NCBI GenBank assembly: GCA_964446585.1
Contig: CAYUPI010000082.1
Location: forward strand, 1-20,500
Length of the DNA stretch: 20,500 nt
Direction of reading: 5' to 3'
From: CAYUPI01 sp964446585
GTDB taxonomy: Bacteria; Verrucomicrobiota; Verrucomicrobiia; Limisphaerales; UBA8199
Shown here piece by piece: positions 9,018 to 15,892 of this stretch; positions within the stretch are counted from its first letter, which is position 1, and each line of letters opens with the position of its first letter. The notes under the pieces are model-generated. The model was not told the origin of the DNA. It saw only the letters and a program-made list of their open reading frames with translations, and did not search any database. The position numbers and the translations under genes were made by a program.

Positions 9018-9146
9018 CGGATGAACCTAGAGGAGAGACACTAATTGCACGAATTTTCACGAATCGATCCACAGGCACCGGAGTATCTGCTGTTTTGTGA
9101 GAATTCGTGAAATTCGTGTCGCCTGCTTCGCATCCATGTTCATCCG
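9018..9146. repeat. Nested inverted repeat with 10-bp phased CACGAAT units, inside the sugar operon
   Basis: Outer arms are CGGATGAAC (9018-9026) and GTTCATCCG (9138-9146), a perfect 9-bp match. Inner arms (9047-9065 and 9101-9120) carry two CACGAAT units each, ten bases apart, in opposite orientation with one indel. The following CATCCGTGTC/CATCTGTGGT (9141-9160) keeps the same ~10-bp spacing. The element fills most of the gap between the C-methyltransferase and rfbC genes and contains no plausible ORF. Confidence 0.75.
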
Positions 9147-9166
9147 TGTCCATCTGTGGTGAGGGC

Positions 9167-10408
9167 TCAAACAACCTTCACCTTCGGTATTGGGATGATG
9201 AATTTGCCGCCGCGGTCGCGATAGGCCTTTTGTTGCGCCATAATTTCGTCCGCGAAATTCCACGTCAACAACAAGGTGTACGCGGGCTGGGCCTCAAGCA
9301 GTTTGTCAGCCGGCAAAATCGGAATGTGCGTTCCCGGGGTAAGGCGCCCCTGTTTGTAAGTGCTGCGATCGGCGACAAAGTCGAGCTGATCCTTGCCAAC
9401 ACCGCAAAAATTCAGAAGTGTGCTCCCCTTGGCGGACGCGCCGTAAGCCGCAACGCGCTGGCCCTCTTGCCGCAAGCGAGCGAGCAGGTCGCAGAGCGAG
9501 CGCTTGATGTCGAGCACCCGTTTAGCAAAGCCTTCGTAGTAGCCGAGCGAGGCGGCGCCTCGCCGCTCTTCCGCCTCCATCAGATTCGTGACCGAGGTTT
9601 CGACTGGAAAAGAGCCGGCATGACAGGCGAACAGGCGCAGCGAACCCCCGTGGATCGGTAGCCGTTCGACACGGAAGATTTGCAGTTCATGACGCTTGAA
9701 TAACGGTTGAAGTGCCGTGACAGTGAAGTAGAAGACGTGCTCGTGATAGATGGTATCGAACTCGGTGTGCTCGATTAAATCGACTGCATAAGGAAATTCG
9801 AGAACGATTCGGCCTTGCGGTTTGAGCAGAGCCTTCAGGCCTGCGACGAAGTCGTTTGTGTTTGGAGCATGGGCGAACACGTTATTGCCGAGGACCACAT
9901 CTGCCTGTTTTCCGGAAGAGGCCAGCTTCATGGCAAGATCTTTGCCGAAGAATTCGACGAGTGTTTCAATGCCTTTCTCGCGCGCTACTTCGGCAATGTT
10001 CGCCGCTGGCTCGATGCCGAGACATGGCACGCCGGCGCTCACGAAGTTCTGCAAGAGATAGCCATCGTTGCTGGCAATTTCGACGACCAAGTTTCCATGA
10101 CTCAGCCCAAACTCCTCGATATAGCGTTCGGCGGCTTCCTTCGCGTGACGCAACATCAGTTCCGAGAATGAAGAGAAATAGAGATAGTCGGAAAATAACT
10201 GTACTGGAGGCACCAGATCCAGGATTTGCAACAGCCAGCAGGAATTGCACACAGCAAGGCGCAGCGGGAACTTCGGTTCCGGCTTCGACAGGTCTTCCTG
10301 GCGCAGCAGATTGTTGGCGAGTGGCTGCACGCCGAGGTCAAGAATAAGCTCGCCCCGTGAGTTGCCGCAGGAACGGCATTGAAATGGTTGGATCATCTCA
10401 GGGATCAC
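9167..10408 (-). CDS. SAM-dependent sugar C-methyltransferase (NovU/TylC3/TcaB9 type)
   Basis: A 413-residue protein with the three-part architecture of deoxysugar C-methyltransferases: an N-terminal zinc-binding domain with C11/C14 and C54/C57 (CRSC, CNSC); a central Rossmann methyltransferase with motif I VVEIASNDGYLLQ, a later LKPQGRIVLEFPY strand, and the family signature YHEHVFYF giving Y221 and H224, the residues equivalent to the catalytic Tyr/His of TcaB9; and a C-terminal nucleotide-sugar-binding domain (AAYGASAKGSTLLN, then LLLTWNFADEI). Characterised relatives methylate C3 or C5 of 4-keto-deoxysugar nucleotides via an enolate. Here the sugar donor should be the RfbG product, CDP-4-keto-6-deoxyglucose. 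The start is GTG 10408 or ATG 10396 (four residues shorter); neither has a clear ribosome-binding site. It lies 15 bp after rfbG. Confidence 0.9.
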   Translation of the reverse strand: MIPEMIQPFQCRSCGNSRGELILDLGVQPLANNLLRQEDLSKPEPKFPLRLAVCNSCWLLQILDLVPPVQLFSDYLYFSSFSELMLRHAKEAAERYIEEFGLSHGNLVVEIASNDGYLLQNFVSAGVPCLGIEPAANIAEVAREKGIETLVEFFGKDLAMKLASSGKQADVVLGNNVFAHAPNTNDFVAGLKALLKPQGRIVLEFPYAVDLIEHTEFDTIYHEHVFYFTVTALQPLFKRHELQIFRVERLPIHGGSLRLFACHAGSFPVETSVTNLMEAEERRGAASLGYYEGFAKRVLDIKRSLCDLLARLRQEGQRVAAYGASAKGSTLLNFCGVGKDQLDFVADRSTYKQGRLTPGTHIPILPADKLLEAQPAYTLLLTWNFADEIMAQQKAYRDRGGKFIIPIPKVKVV

Positions 10409-10423
10409 CGAGTGAGGCAGGGA

Positions 10424-11521
10424 TCATCTTGCCCACGGCAGCTCTTTTTTCCGTGCCGCCTCTACATACTCAGCTATCTGTCCAATTGAAAATTGCAGCA
10501 TCTTGGAGCGTTGGTGCATATGTCGTTCATGATACCAGGCCATGGTCCTTTGAATGGCTTCTTTAAACCCCCAGGTCGGGTACCATCCTAGCAGAGCTCC
10601 GGCCTTTTCAATCGAAAGCGACAGCAAGGTCGCTTCATGCGGACTGGTTGGGTTCGACCCGTCCACCCATTCGCCTGGCCAGCCAGAGAGTATCTCCTGC
10701 ACCAATCGGCGCACTGGCTGCCGCGCCGAAGGTTCCGGCCCGAAGTTGAAAGCGCCTACCAGTCGCGAAGTTTTTGGTTCCTGGCTTAGGCGAGCCGCCA
10801 GCCACAGATAGCCGCTAAGGCATTCCAGCACATGCTGCCAGGGCCGAACTGCGGATGGGTTCCGCACCAGGATGGGCTGCTTTTGGATCAAGGCGCGCAC
10901 GCAGTCCGGCACGATGCGGTCCTGCGCATAGTCTCCACCGCCGATAACGTTGCCCGCCCGAACAGTTGCCACCGGCCCGAGGTTCGAGTTGGGGCTAAAG
11001 AAAGACTTGTTCCAAGCCTGCACGACCAACTCTGTGGCCGCCTTGCTCATCGAATAAACATCGTGCCCACCCAGCGGATCGTTTTCGCGATAAGCAAAAT
11101 CCCATTCCCGGTTCTCGTAACACTTATCGCTGGTGATCACGATCAGAATGCAGGCCAGGTCTGCACGGCGCACGGATTCGAGCAGATTGGCCGTTCCAAC
11201 GGCATTGGTCTCGAATGTTTCGAGAGGCTCGCTGTACGAGCGGCGGACGATTGGCTGCGCCGCCATGTGAAATATCACATCCGGCTGAATCCTTTTTACT
11301 CCCGACGCCAGCTCGTCGAGACGGCGAATGTCGCACTCTATTTCTCCCGCAAAGGCTTGTGGATGGATTATTTCGTGCAGGTTCGGATGAGTCGGCGGCG
11401 GCAGGCTCACGCCCCACACCGCTGCACCAAGTTGCTTGAGCCAAAGCGAAATCCAACCTCCCTTAAAGCCCGTATGGCCCGTGACGAGAACGCGTTTACC
11501 CTGATAGAAGCCGTTGAACAT
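10424..11521 (-). CDS. rfbG: CDP-glucose 4,6-dehydratase
   Basis: A 365-residue extended SDR. The N-terminal TGHTGFKG (glycines 15, 18, 21) is the form of the NAD-binding motif characteristic of RfbG rather than of dTDP- or GDP-sugar dehydratases. SDKCYEN and the catalytic Y156/K160 (YSMSK) follow, with RAGNVIGGGDYAQDRIVPD further on. It converts CDP-D-glucose to CDP-4-keto-6-deoxy-D-glucose, the branch point for CDP-deoxyhexoses. Its ATG directly abuts the TAG of rfbF with no intervening base, so the two are almost certainly translationally coupled. No RfbH-type 3-dehydratase is present, so the route is unlikely to lead to 3,6-dideoxy sugars such as abequose or tyvelose. Confidence 0.95.
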   Translation of the reverse strand: MFNGFYQGKRVLVTGHTGFKGGWISLWLKQLGAAVWGVSLPPPTHPNLHEIIHPQAFAGEIECDIRRLDELASGVKRIQPDVIFHMAAQPIVRRSYSEPLETFETNAVGTANLLESVRRADLACILIVITSDKCYENREWDFAYRENDPLGGHDVYSMSKAATELVVQAWNKSFFSPNSNLGPVATVRAGNVIGGGDYAQDRIVPDCVRALIQKQPILVRNPSAVRPWQHVLECLSGYLWLAARLSQEPKTSRLVGAFNFGPEPSARQPVRRLVQEILSGWPGEWVDGSNPTSPHEATLLSLSIEKAGALLGWYPTWGFKEAIQRTMAWYHERHMHQRSKMLQFSIGQIAEYVEAARKKELPWAR

Positions 11522-12295
11522 CTACCAGACTTTCCAGGGCGCCCGGCCGCTGCTCCACATATTGGTCAATAGCTGCTGCTCGCGGTAGGTGTCCATGCAC
11601 TGCCAGAAACCGGAGTGCTGAAAGGCTGCGATTTGGCCCCCCGCTGCCAGGCGATTCAGCGGCTCCTGCTCGAGCACGGTGGTGTCATCCTTCAGATAGC
11701 TGTCTATCCGTTTGTCCATGACGAAAAATCCACCGTTGATGAACCCCGTTTCCCGCTCCGGCTTCTCGCGAAAGGCAACCACTTTCGAATTCTTGATATC
11801 AATGTCGCCGAACCGGCCGGAAGGTTGCACCGCGGTGATGGTCACGATTCTCTTCTGCGCTCGGTGAAAAGTGATGGAATCGTTGATATTGCTGTTTGTG
11901 ACGCCGTCGCCATAGGTGAGCAGGAACGTGTCGTCCTCGATAAACTTCAGAGCGCGTTTGAGCCGGCCACCCGTCATCGTCGCCTGGCCGGTATCGACCA
12001 GCGTCACGCTCCAATCCTCCTCATCATGCTGGTTGTGGTATTTGATTTGGGGCTTGGCGCCCAGGCGCAGGGTGACGTCGCTAGTGTTCCAGTGATAATT
12101 GCGGAAGTATTCCTTGATGATTTCGCCCTTATAGCCGAGGCAAAGTACAAAATCCTTATGCCCATAATGAGCATAGATCTTCATGATGTGCCACAGGATG
12201 GGCCGGTCGCCCACGGGCACCATCGGTTTGGGCCGGAATTCAGTTTCTTCGCGCAAACGCGTGCCCAAACCGCCGCAAAAAATTACGACTTTCAT
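11522..12295 (-). CDS. rfbF: Glucose-1-phosphate cytidylyltransferase
   Basis: A 257-residue nucleotidyltransferase matching RfbF in full length. It opens with the nucleotide-binding motif FCGGLGTRL (residues 6-14), followed by R21PKPMVPVGDRPILWHIM, and has TYGDGVTNSNI (the metal-binding Asp region) and the RfbF-typical YKGEIIKEYF and EPLNRL segments. It makes CDP-glucose from CTP and glucose-1-phosphate in the cytoplasm. First gene of the five-gene operon. It starts at ATG 12295; upstream lie phased repeats and a TAAACATG/CATGTTTA dyad, but I could not define a convincing -35/-10 pair. Confidence 0.95.
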   Translation of the reverse strand: MKVVIFCGGLGTRLREETEFRPKPMVPVGDRPILWHIMKIYAHYGHKDFVLCLGYKGEIIKEYFRNYHWNTSDVTLRLGAKPQIKYHNQHDEEDWSVTLVDTGQATMTGGRLKRALKFIEDDTFLLTYGDGVTNSNINDSITFHRAQKRIVTITAVQPSGRFGDIDIKNSKVVAFREKPERETGFINGGFFVMDKRIDSYLKDDTTVLEQEPLNRLAAGGQIAAFQHSGFWQCMDTYREQQLLTNMWSSGRAPWKVW

Positions 12296-12353
12296 GAATG
12301 TCTCGGTTCAAATTCCAGCGAGGCGCAGCCTCAGACCAGAGTTGACGCTAACT

Positions 12354-12385
12354 TCACGAATCCCCACGAATCGTGTGAATTCGTG
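12354..12385. repeat. Short phased inverted repeat with CACGAAT units
   Basis: CACGAAT occurs at 12355-12361, then a second CACGA at 12365-12369 ten bases on. Both are mirrored by TCGTG (12371-12375) and ATTCGTG (12379-12385), giving two nested stems. The unit is the same as in the element at 9047-9120, so the two copies bracket the rfbF-rfbG-methyltransferase part of the sugar operon. Confidence 0.65.
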
Positions 12386-12401
12386 CAATTCTTGTCCTGC
12401 G

Positions 12402-12429
12402 TAAACATGACCTGTTTACTACATGTTTA
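12402..12429. promoter_or_regulatory. Perfect 8-bp dyad upstream of rfbF
   Basis: TAAACATG (12402-12409) and CATGTTTA (12422-12429) are perfect inverted arms around a 12-bp spacer, ~107 bp upstream of the rfbF start. Arm length and spacing suit a dimeric regulator binding site, but no regulator is identified and chance is possible. Confidence 0.25.
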
Positions 12430-12524
12430 AAAATTCAAAGACTCTAGCAAAATCCGGATGTGTGCCGAATTATTGCGGCAGTTAAATAGCCGCTTTTGGT
12501 GAGCGAGACAATAGAGAGTTTTGT

Positions 12525-12561
12525 GGAGTGCGGCGACAAGCGAAGCGCGACGCCGCACTCC
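12525..12561. repeat. GC-rich hairpin, GGAGTGCGGCG stem
   Basis: GGAGTGCGGCG (12525-12535) pairs perfectly with CGCCGCACTCC (12551-12561) around a 15-base loop. No T-run follows on either side, so it is not a canonical terminator. Its outer eight bases match the hairpin at 20385-20412, suggesting a dispersed palindromic family. Confidence 0.65.
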
Positions 12562-12641
12562 ATGAACGATGCCAGTGTCCCTCCGAATGGACCGTGAAAT
12601 TCGCGTTGCCAGGCTGCTTCTGATGTGTATCGTGGCTGCCT

Positions 12642-12878
12642 ATGAAGCGCTCTTTCGCCAGATCACTTCCTGTGCCTGTTGAGGCTGATATTGAATCCCT
12701 GGTGAAGGACGGAGTTGCAAGGACTGGCCTAAGTCGGGCCGAGCGACATAAGCCTGCCTGCCTCGATTGGTTGGAGGAATACCCGCTCTCGCCGGTTGCA
12801 GCAAAAGAGGCAAGACAATACTTGCGCCGTAAACTGCGGGAGAAATATGGTTGCCATAACCTGAGTGTCGGATCGTGA
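12642..12878 (+). CDS. Doubtful small hypothetical protein
   Basis: A 78-residue frame, ATG to TGA, rich in charged residues (KEARQYLRRKLREKYG near the C-terminus). It has no recognisable motif, no ribosome-binding site, and third-codon positions less GC-biased than the neighbouring genes. It may be a remnant or a chance frame in a long intergenic region. Confidence 0.25.
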   Translation: MKRSFARSLPVPVEADIESLVKDGVARTGLSRAERHKPACLDWLEEYPLSPVAAKEARQYLRRKLREKYGCHNLSVGS

Positions 12879-12966
12879 CCGTGGATAAATCCGACTACTC
12901 GGTTTACAGGAGATTTGGTTCCGAATCCGTACCCGCAATTTTCCCACCGGTCTGTTAGATACCCCC

Positions 12967-14007
12967 ATGAGCCGGGCCAAACTCTCCGCTGCCCGCGTCC
13001 GCCAGATATTGGCCGGCGCCGCTCAATGCCGTGTTTTGGTTTTGGGCGATGTCATGCTCGACCATTTCATCTGGGGCAGTGTCGCGCGCATTTCGCCCGA
13101 GGCGCCCGTGCCCGTTGTGGATTTCGAACGGGAAAACTTCATGCCCGGCGGCGCGGCCAACGTCGCTCGTAACCTCGCCGCTTTTCAAGCGCCCACTGAG
13201 ATTTTCGGCGTTGTCGGCCACGACCCGGCGGCGCAGCAACTCAAAACCCTCCTCGCACGGCAGCACATCGGCTGCCGCGGCCTGCTCGGATGCGCCACGC
13301 GTCCCACGAGCGTCAAAACCCGCATCGTCGCCCACAAACAGCAAGTCGTGCGCATCGACCGCGAGGTCCGCGACGGCCTGGACGGGGAGCTGACCAACAG
13401 GTTGAGCACCGCTTTGCGCTCGAGAATCAAGCAAGCCGCGGCCGTGATCGTCGGCGACTATGGAAAGGGCGTCGTGTCTCAGCCACTCTTAGACGAGCTG
13501 AAACGATTATGCCGCCAGCATGGTGTTTGGCTGAGCCTGGACCCCAAACCGGTGCACCGCCTGAACCTTGCCGGTCTTTCTCTCATTACGCCCAATCGCA
13601 AAGAGGCCTTCGAGCTGGCCAATCTGCCCGACGAAACACGCAACCCATCTCCGCTTGTGGACGTCAACCTGATGCGCGTGGCCGACCGATTACTGAATGA
13701 GTTGCGGCCCGCCTTGCTGTTGATCACGCTGGGCGATCTGGGCTTGTTGCTCTGCCAGCGCGGTCAGAAACCGTTCCACATCCCGACGGTGGCGCAAGAG
13801 GTGTTTGACGTGTCCGGCGCGGGCGACACGGTCATTGCAACGTTCACGCTGGCCATCGCCGCGGGCGCTTCTCCCCTGGAAGCCGCAATTATCTCCAACC
13901 ACGCCGCCGGCATCGTCGTCGGCAAGATCGGCACAGCCACGGTTGCCCCCGAAGAATTATTAGCGAGCTTCGATAAGTACCGACGCACTATTTGCCGACT
14001 TCCCTGA
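12967..14007 (+). CDS. hldA: D-glycero-beta-D-manno-heptose-7-phosphate kinase (RfaE domain I)
   Basis: A 346-residue PfkB/ribokinase-family kinase matching the N-terminal half of HldE. LVLGDVMLDHFIWG and RISPEAPVPVV are the HldE/HldA signature; the substrate-binding MPGGAANVARN starts at residue 59, and the GAGD anion hole with catalytic D287 lies in DVSGAGDTVIATF. It phosphorylates heptose-7-phosphate at C1 to give the 1,7-bisphosphate on the way to ADP-heptose for the LPS inner core. No adenylyltransferase domain is fused; that activity is encoded separately at 15385-15870. The gene starts at ATG 12967 without an obvious Shine-Dalgarno. Its last 20 bp overlap the end of the convergent GT9 gene. 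gmhA and gmhB are not in this window. Confidence 0.93.
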   Translation: MSRAKLSAARVRQILAGAAQCRVLVLGDVMLDHFIWGSVARISPEAPVPVVDFERENFMPGGAANVARNLAAFQAPTEIFGVVGHDPAAQQLKTLLARQHIGCRGLLGCATRPTSVKTRIVAHKQQVVRIDREVRDGLDGELTNRLSTALRSRIKQAAAVIVGDYGKGVVSQPLLDELKRLCRQHGVWLSLDPKPVHRLNLAGLSLITPNRKEAFELANLPDETRNPSPLVDVNLMRVADRLLNELRPALLLITLGDLGLLLCQRGQKPFHIPTVAQEVFDVSGAGDTVIATFTLAIAAGASPLEAAIISNHAAGIVVGKIGTATVAPEELLASFDKYRRTICRLP

Positions 14008-15067
14008 GCGCAGTCTCGACAGCAGTGTAAACGGAGTCCACGGCGACGGAAGCCATGCATTCGATTAGCTCCTCTTTGGTGCCGCGGATGCCTCGGCCAT
14101 CGTAACGGTAGTATTCCAAATTCCTCCCAGCCACGGCTGGGTTTTTCACCAGGGAAAATGGATTGCCGTAAGGCTCGATCGGCTTGTTCCAGGTTGGGGT
14201 TTCGATCACGATTTGTTTCCGTACCTTCATCGCAGCGGCCAAATGCATGAGTGCGGTGTCTACGCTGAGAAAGACGTCGCAATGTTTCAAAAGCGCGGCT
14301 GCCTGGCGCAAGGTTTTTGTGCCGGGTTGATAAACGAAGTTGTGATCGGCCTGAGCCAGGATTTGTTCATGGTCGCGTTCCTCCTCAGGCCCGCCCAACA
14401 GCAGAATACGCAGTGCCGGGTGTGTGCGGCTCAGTCTTTTGATCAGCTCAGTGTAAGCAGCCAGAGGCCATCGCCGGAGGGCCAGGTTCTTCGTGCCGCC
14501 GGAACCGACGTGGATCCCAAGCAGCGTGCGCCCGGTCAGCTTGTGCGAATTAAGGAATTCGTCAGCCCAGGCATATTCTAATTGCGACAGGTAAATCTCG
14601 TAGTCATGGCCCGGTAGCAGCATCTTCGCGCGAATGAGTTGCAGTAGTGCGAGGTTGTTCTCGATGCAGTGCTTGGCGTAGTCCTGCTGAATCGTGCGAT
14701 TAACAAGCAGGGCATCGAGGAGCGAAGCATTGTCGTAATGGTGACTGAGTCGCGTCTGGGCACTGATTAATCGCGCCACCAGCCGGTAGTGGATCCGGCT
14801 TTGGGGATGTGTGTTGATCGAAACGTCATAGCGATTCCGTCGCAACTGCGACAGAAATTTTAACGACGCGCCGGTCCCTACTTTGATCAGGTCTTTTTGA
14901 TGCACCCGCTGCAGGTGTGTATTGCCTTCCAGCAAATCCTTCGCGCCAGGCCAGAGGACCAGCGCATCAATTTCGGCCTCCGGGAAATTGGCGCGGAGCT
15001 CGTGAATCAACGGCGTGGCGAAGAGTGTGTCGCCGATGCCCGCCAGTGAGATTACCAGGATTTTCAT
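13988..15067 (-). CDS. Glycosyltransferase family 9, ADP-heptose:LPS heptosyltransferase-like
   Basis: A 359-residue GT-B enzyme. The N-terminal MKILVISLAGIGDTLFATPL carries the GIGD acceptor-side signature of GT9. The C-terminal half has LLGIHVGSGGTKNLALRRW with Lys/Arg residues expected to contact the donor, then LRILLLGGPEE and the donor-site motif CDVFLSVDTALMHLAAAM. GT9 enzymes transfer heptose from ADP-heptose to Kdo or heptose of the LPS inner core at the cytoplasmic face of the inner membrane. The flanking hldA and hldC genes support heptose as donor; the exact acceptor (WaaC-, WaaF- or WaaQ-like) cannot be decided. It starts at ATG 15067 behind a strikingly AT-rich upstream region, and overlaps hldA by 20 bp at the 3' end. 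Confidence 0.9.
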   Translation of the reverse strand: MKILVISLAGIGDTLFATPLIHELRANFPEAEIDALVLWPGAKDLLEGNTHLQRVHQKDLIKVGTGASLKFLSQLRRNRYDVSINTHPQSRIHYRLVARLISAQTRLSHHYDNASLLDALLVNRTIQQDYAKHCIENNLALLQLIRAKMLLPGHDYEIYLSQLEYAWADEFLNSHKLTGRTLLGIHVGSGGTKNLALRRWPLAAYTELIKRLSRTHPALRILLLGGPEEERDHEQILAQADHNFVYQPGTKTLRQAAALLKHCDVFLSVDTALMHLAAAMKVRKQIVIETPTWNKPIEPYGNPFSLVKNPAVAGRNLEYYRYDGRGIRGTKEELIECMASVAVDSVYTAVETALREVGK

Positions 15068-15384
15068 TCCGTGTCTGTCAAGGTTGAGATCAGCTAATCC
15101 TGATATAAGTAAACCTTCTTCAATTATTTCGTATTGACAATATTCGCTTAATTACTCAATCTTCGAAGGTTTGTTTGAATAGGAAATAGTAAGGATCTAT
15201 TTTGAAAAATCTATAATTTACCGGCGCCCCGTCGCTTCTCGCCGATTTCCTTCTTTTCTCGATTAGAGCCTCGTTACCTCGGCTGCTACGAGAAAAATGG
15301 GGAATTTCCCGACACGCTCTTTGCCAGTGACAAAGTGGCCGTGGACCTTCGATTGGCCCAGCTACTTGTCATTACCGTTTCCTT
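15068..15384. other. AT-rich intergenic region with possible coding remnant
   Basis: This 317-bp gap lies between hldC and the GT9 gene, both on the minus strand. Bases ~15100-15220 are much more AT-rich than anything else in the window and probably hold the GT9 promoter. On the plus strand, a frame without ATG runs 15206-15388; its end (RYLGCYEKNGEFPDTLFAS) reads like real protein and may be a gene remnant. The arms AAACCTTC (15111-15118) and GAAGGTTT (15165-15172) form a loose inverted repeat. Confidence 0.4.
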
Positions 15385-15870
15385 CTAAAGCCTCGCGATC
15401 CTTTTCAGCATGGCAGTTGTGGATTTGCCGGGCACGAATGGGATGATGACAATTCTTCCCCCGGCCTGCTCTACGGTCTGGCGTTCATCCTGATTAAGGG
15501 TGTCCAGGGTGTAATCGCCGCCTTTCACGTACACGTCCGGTTGCGCTGCGGCGAGAAAATTTGTGGCGAGACGATCCGCGAAGATGCACACGCCATCCAC
15601 ACTCTCAAGCGCGGCCAGCACCGCTGCTCGATCGGACTCGTCATTCAGCGGGCGATCCGGCCCCTTGAGTTCCCGCACAGAACGGTCGCCATTGACTCCG
15701 ACGAGGAGCGCATCGCCCTGGTTTCGCGCCGTTTCCAGATAACTGACGTGGCCTATGTGTAGCAGGTCGAAGCAGCCGTTAGTGACGACGAGCTTCCGGC
15801 CCGAAGCCCGCATGTCAGCTCGCCATTCGGGCAATTGGTCCCAGGAAATCATCTTCTTGCGGAAATTCAT
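15385..15870 (-). CDS. hldC: D-glycero-beta-D-manno-heptose 1-phosphate adenylyltransferase (RfaE domain II)
   Basis: A 161-residue cytidylyltransferase-fold protein matching the C-terminal half of HldE. VVTNGCFDLLHIGH gives the nucleotide-binding H38-x-G-H41; LVGVNGD, YVKGGDYTLDTL and the terminal FVPGKSTTAML are characteristic of RfaE2. It forms ADP-D-glycero-beta-D-manno-heptose from ATP and the heptose 1-phosphate. I chose ATG 15870, preceded by a G-rich GGGGTG, over a longer frame from TTG 15906 that would overlap ubiE. With this start it follows ubiE by 22 bp on the same strand and is probably co-transcribed with it. Its kinase partner hldA is a separate gene about 1.4 kb away on the other strand. 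Confidence 0.93.
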   Translation of the reverse strand: MNFRKKMISWDQLPEWRADMRASGRKLVVTNGCFDLLHIGHVSYLETARNQGDALLVGVNGDRSVRELKGPDRPLNDESDRAAVLAALESVDGVCIFADRLATNFLAAAQPDVYVKGGDYTLDTLNQDERQTVEQAGGRIVIIPFVPGKSTTAMLKRIARL

Positions 15871-15892
15871 CACCCCAGTCTGGCGCAGGCCT

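Larger units (their letters stand above)
12296..12966. other. Divergent intergenic region with several dyad elements
   Basis: This 671-bp gap separates the divergent rfbF (-) and hldA (+). It contains a CACGAAT phased repeat (12354-12385), a TAAACATG/CATGTTTA dyad (12402-12409 and 12422-12429), an AT-rich stretch (12420-12500), a GC-rich hairpin (12525-12561) and a doubtful small ORF (12642-12878). Promoters for both operons should lie here, but no consensus sigma-70 pair stands out. Confidence 0.6.

Noticed and set aside
11615..12430. 271-codon plus-strand open frame opposite rfbF
   Set aside because: It is antisense to a gene with complete RfbF motifs, and its translation has no recognisable domain.
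12569..12679. 36-codon ORF with a hydrophobic stretch (ARLLLMCIVAAYEALF)
   Set aside because: No ribosome-binding site, too short and without further support; left as intergenic.
12955..13434. 159-codon minus-strand frame opposite the start of hldA
   Set aside because: Antisense shadow in GC-rich coding DNA; hldA motifs are intact on the plus strand.
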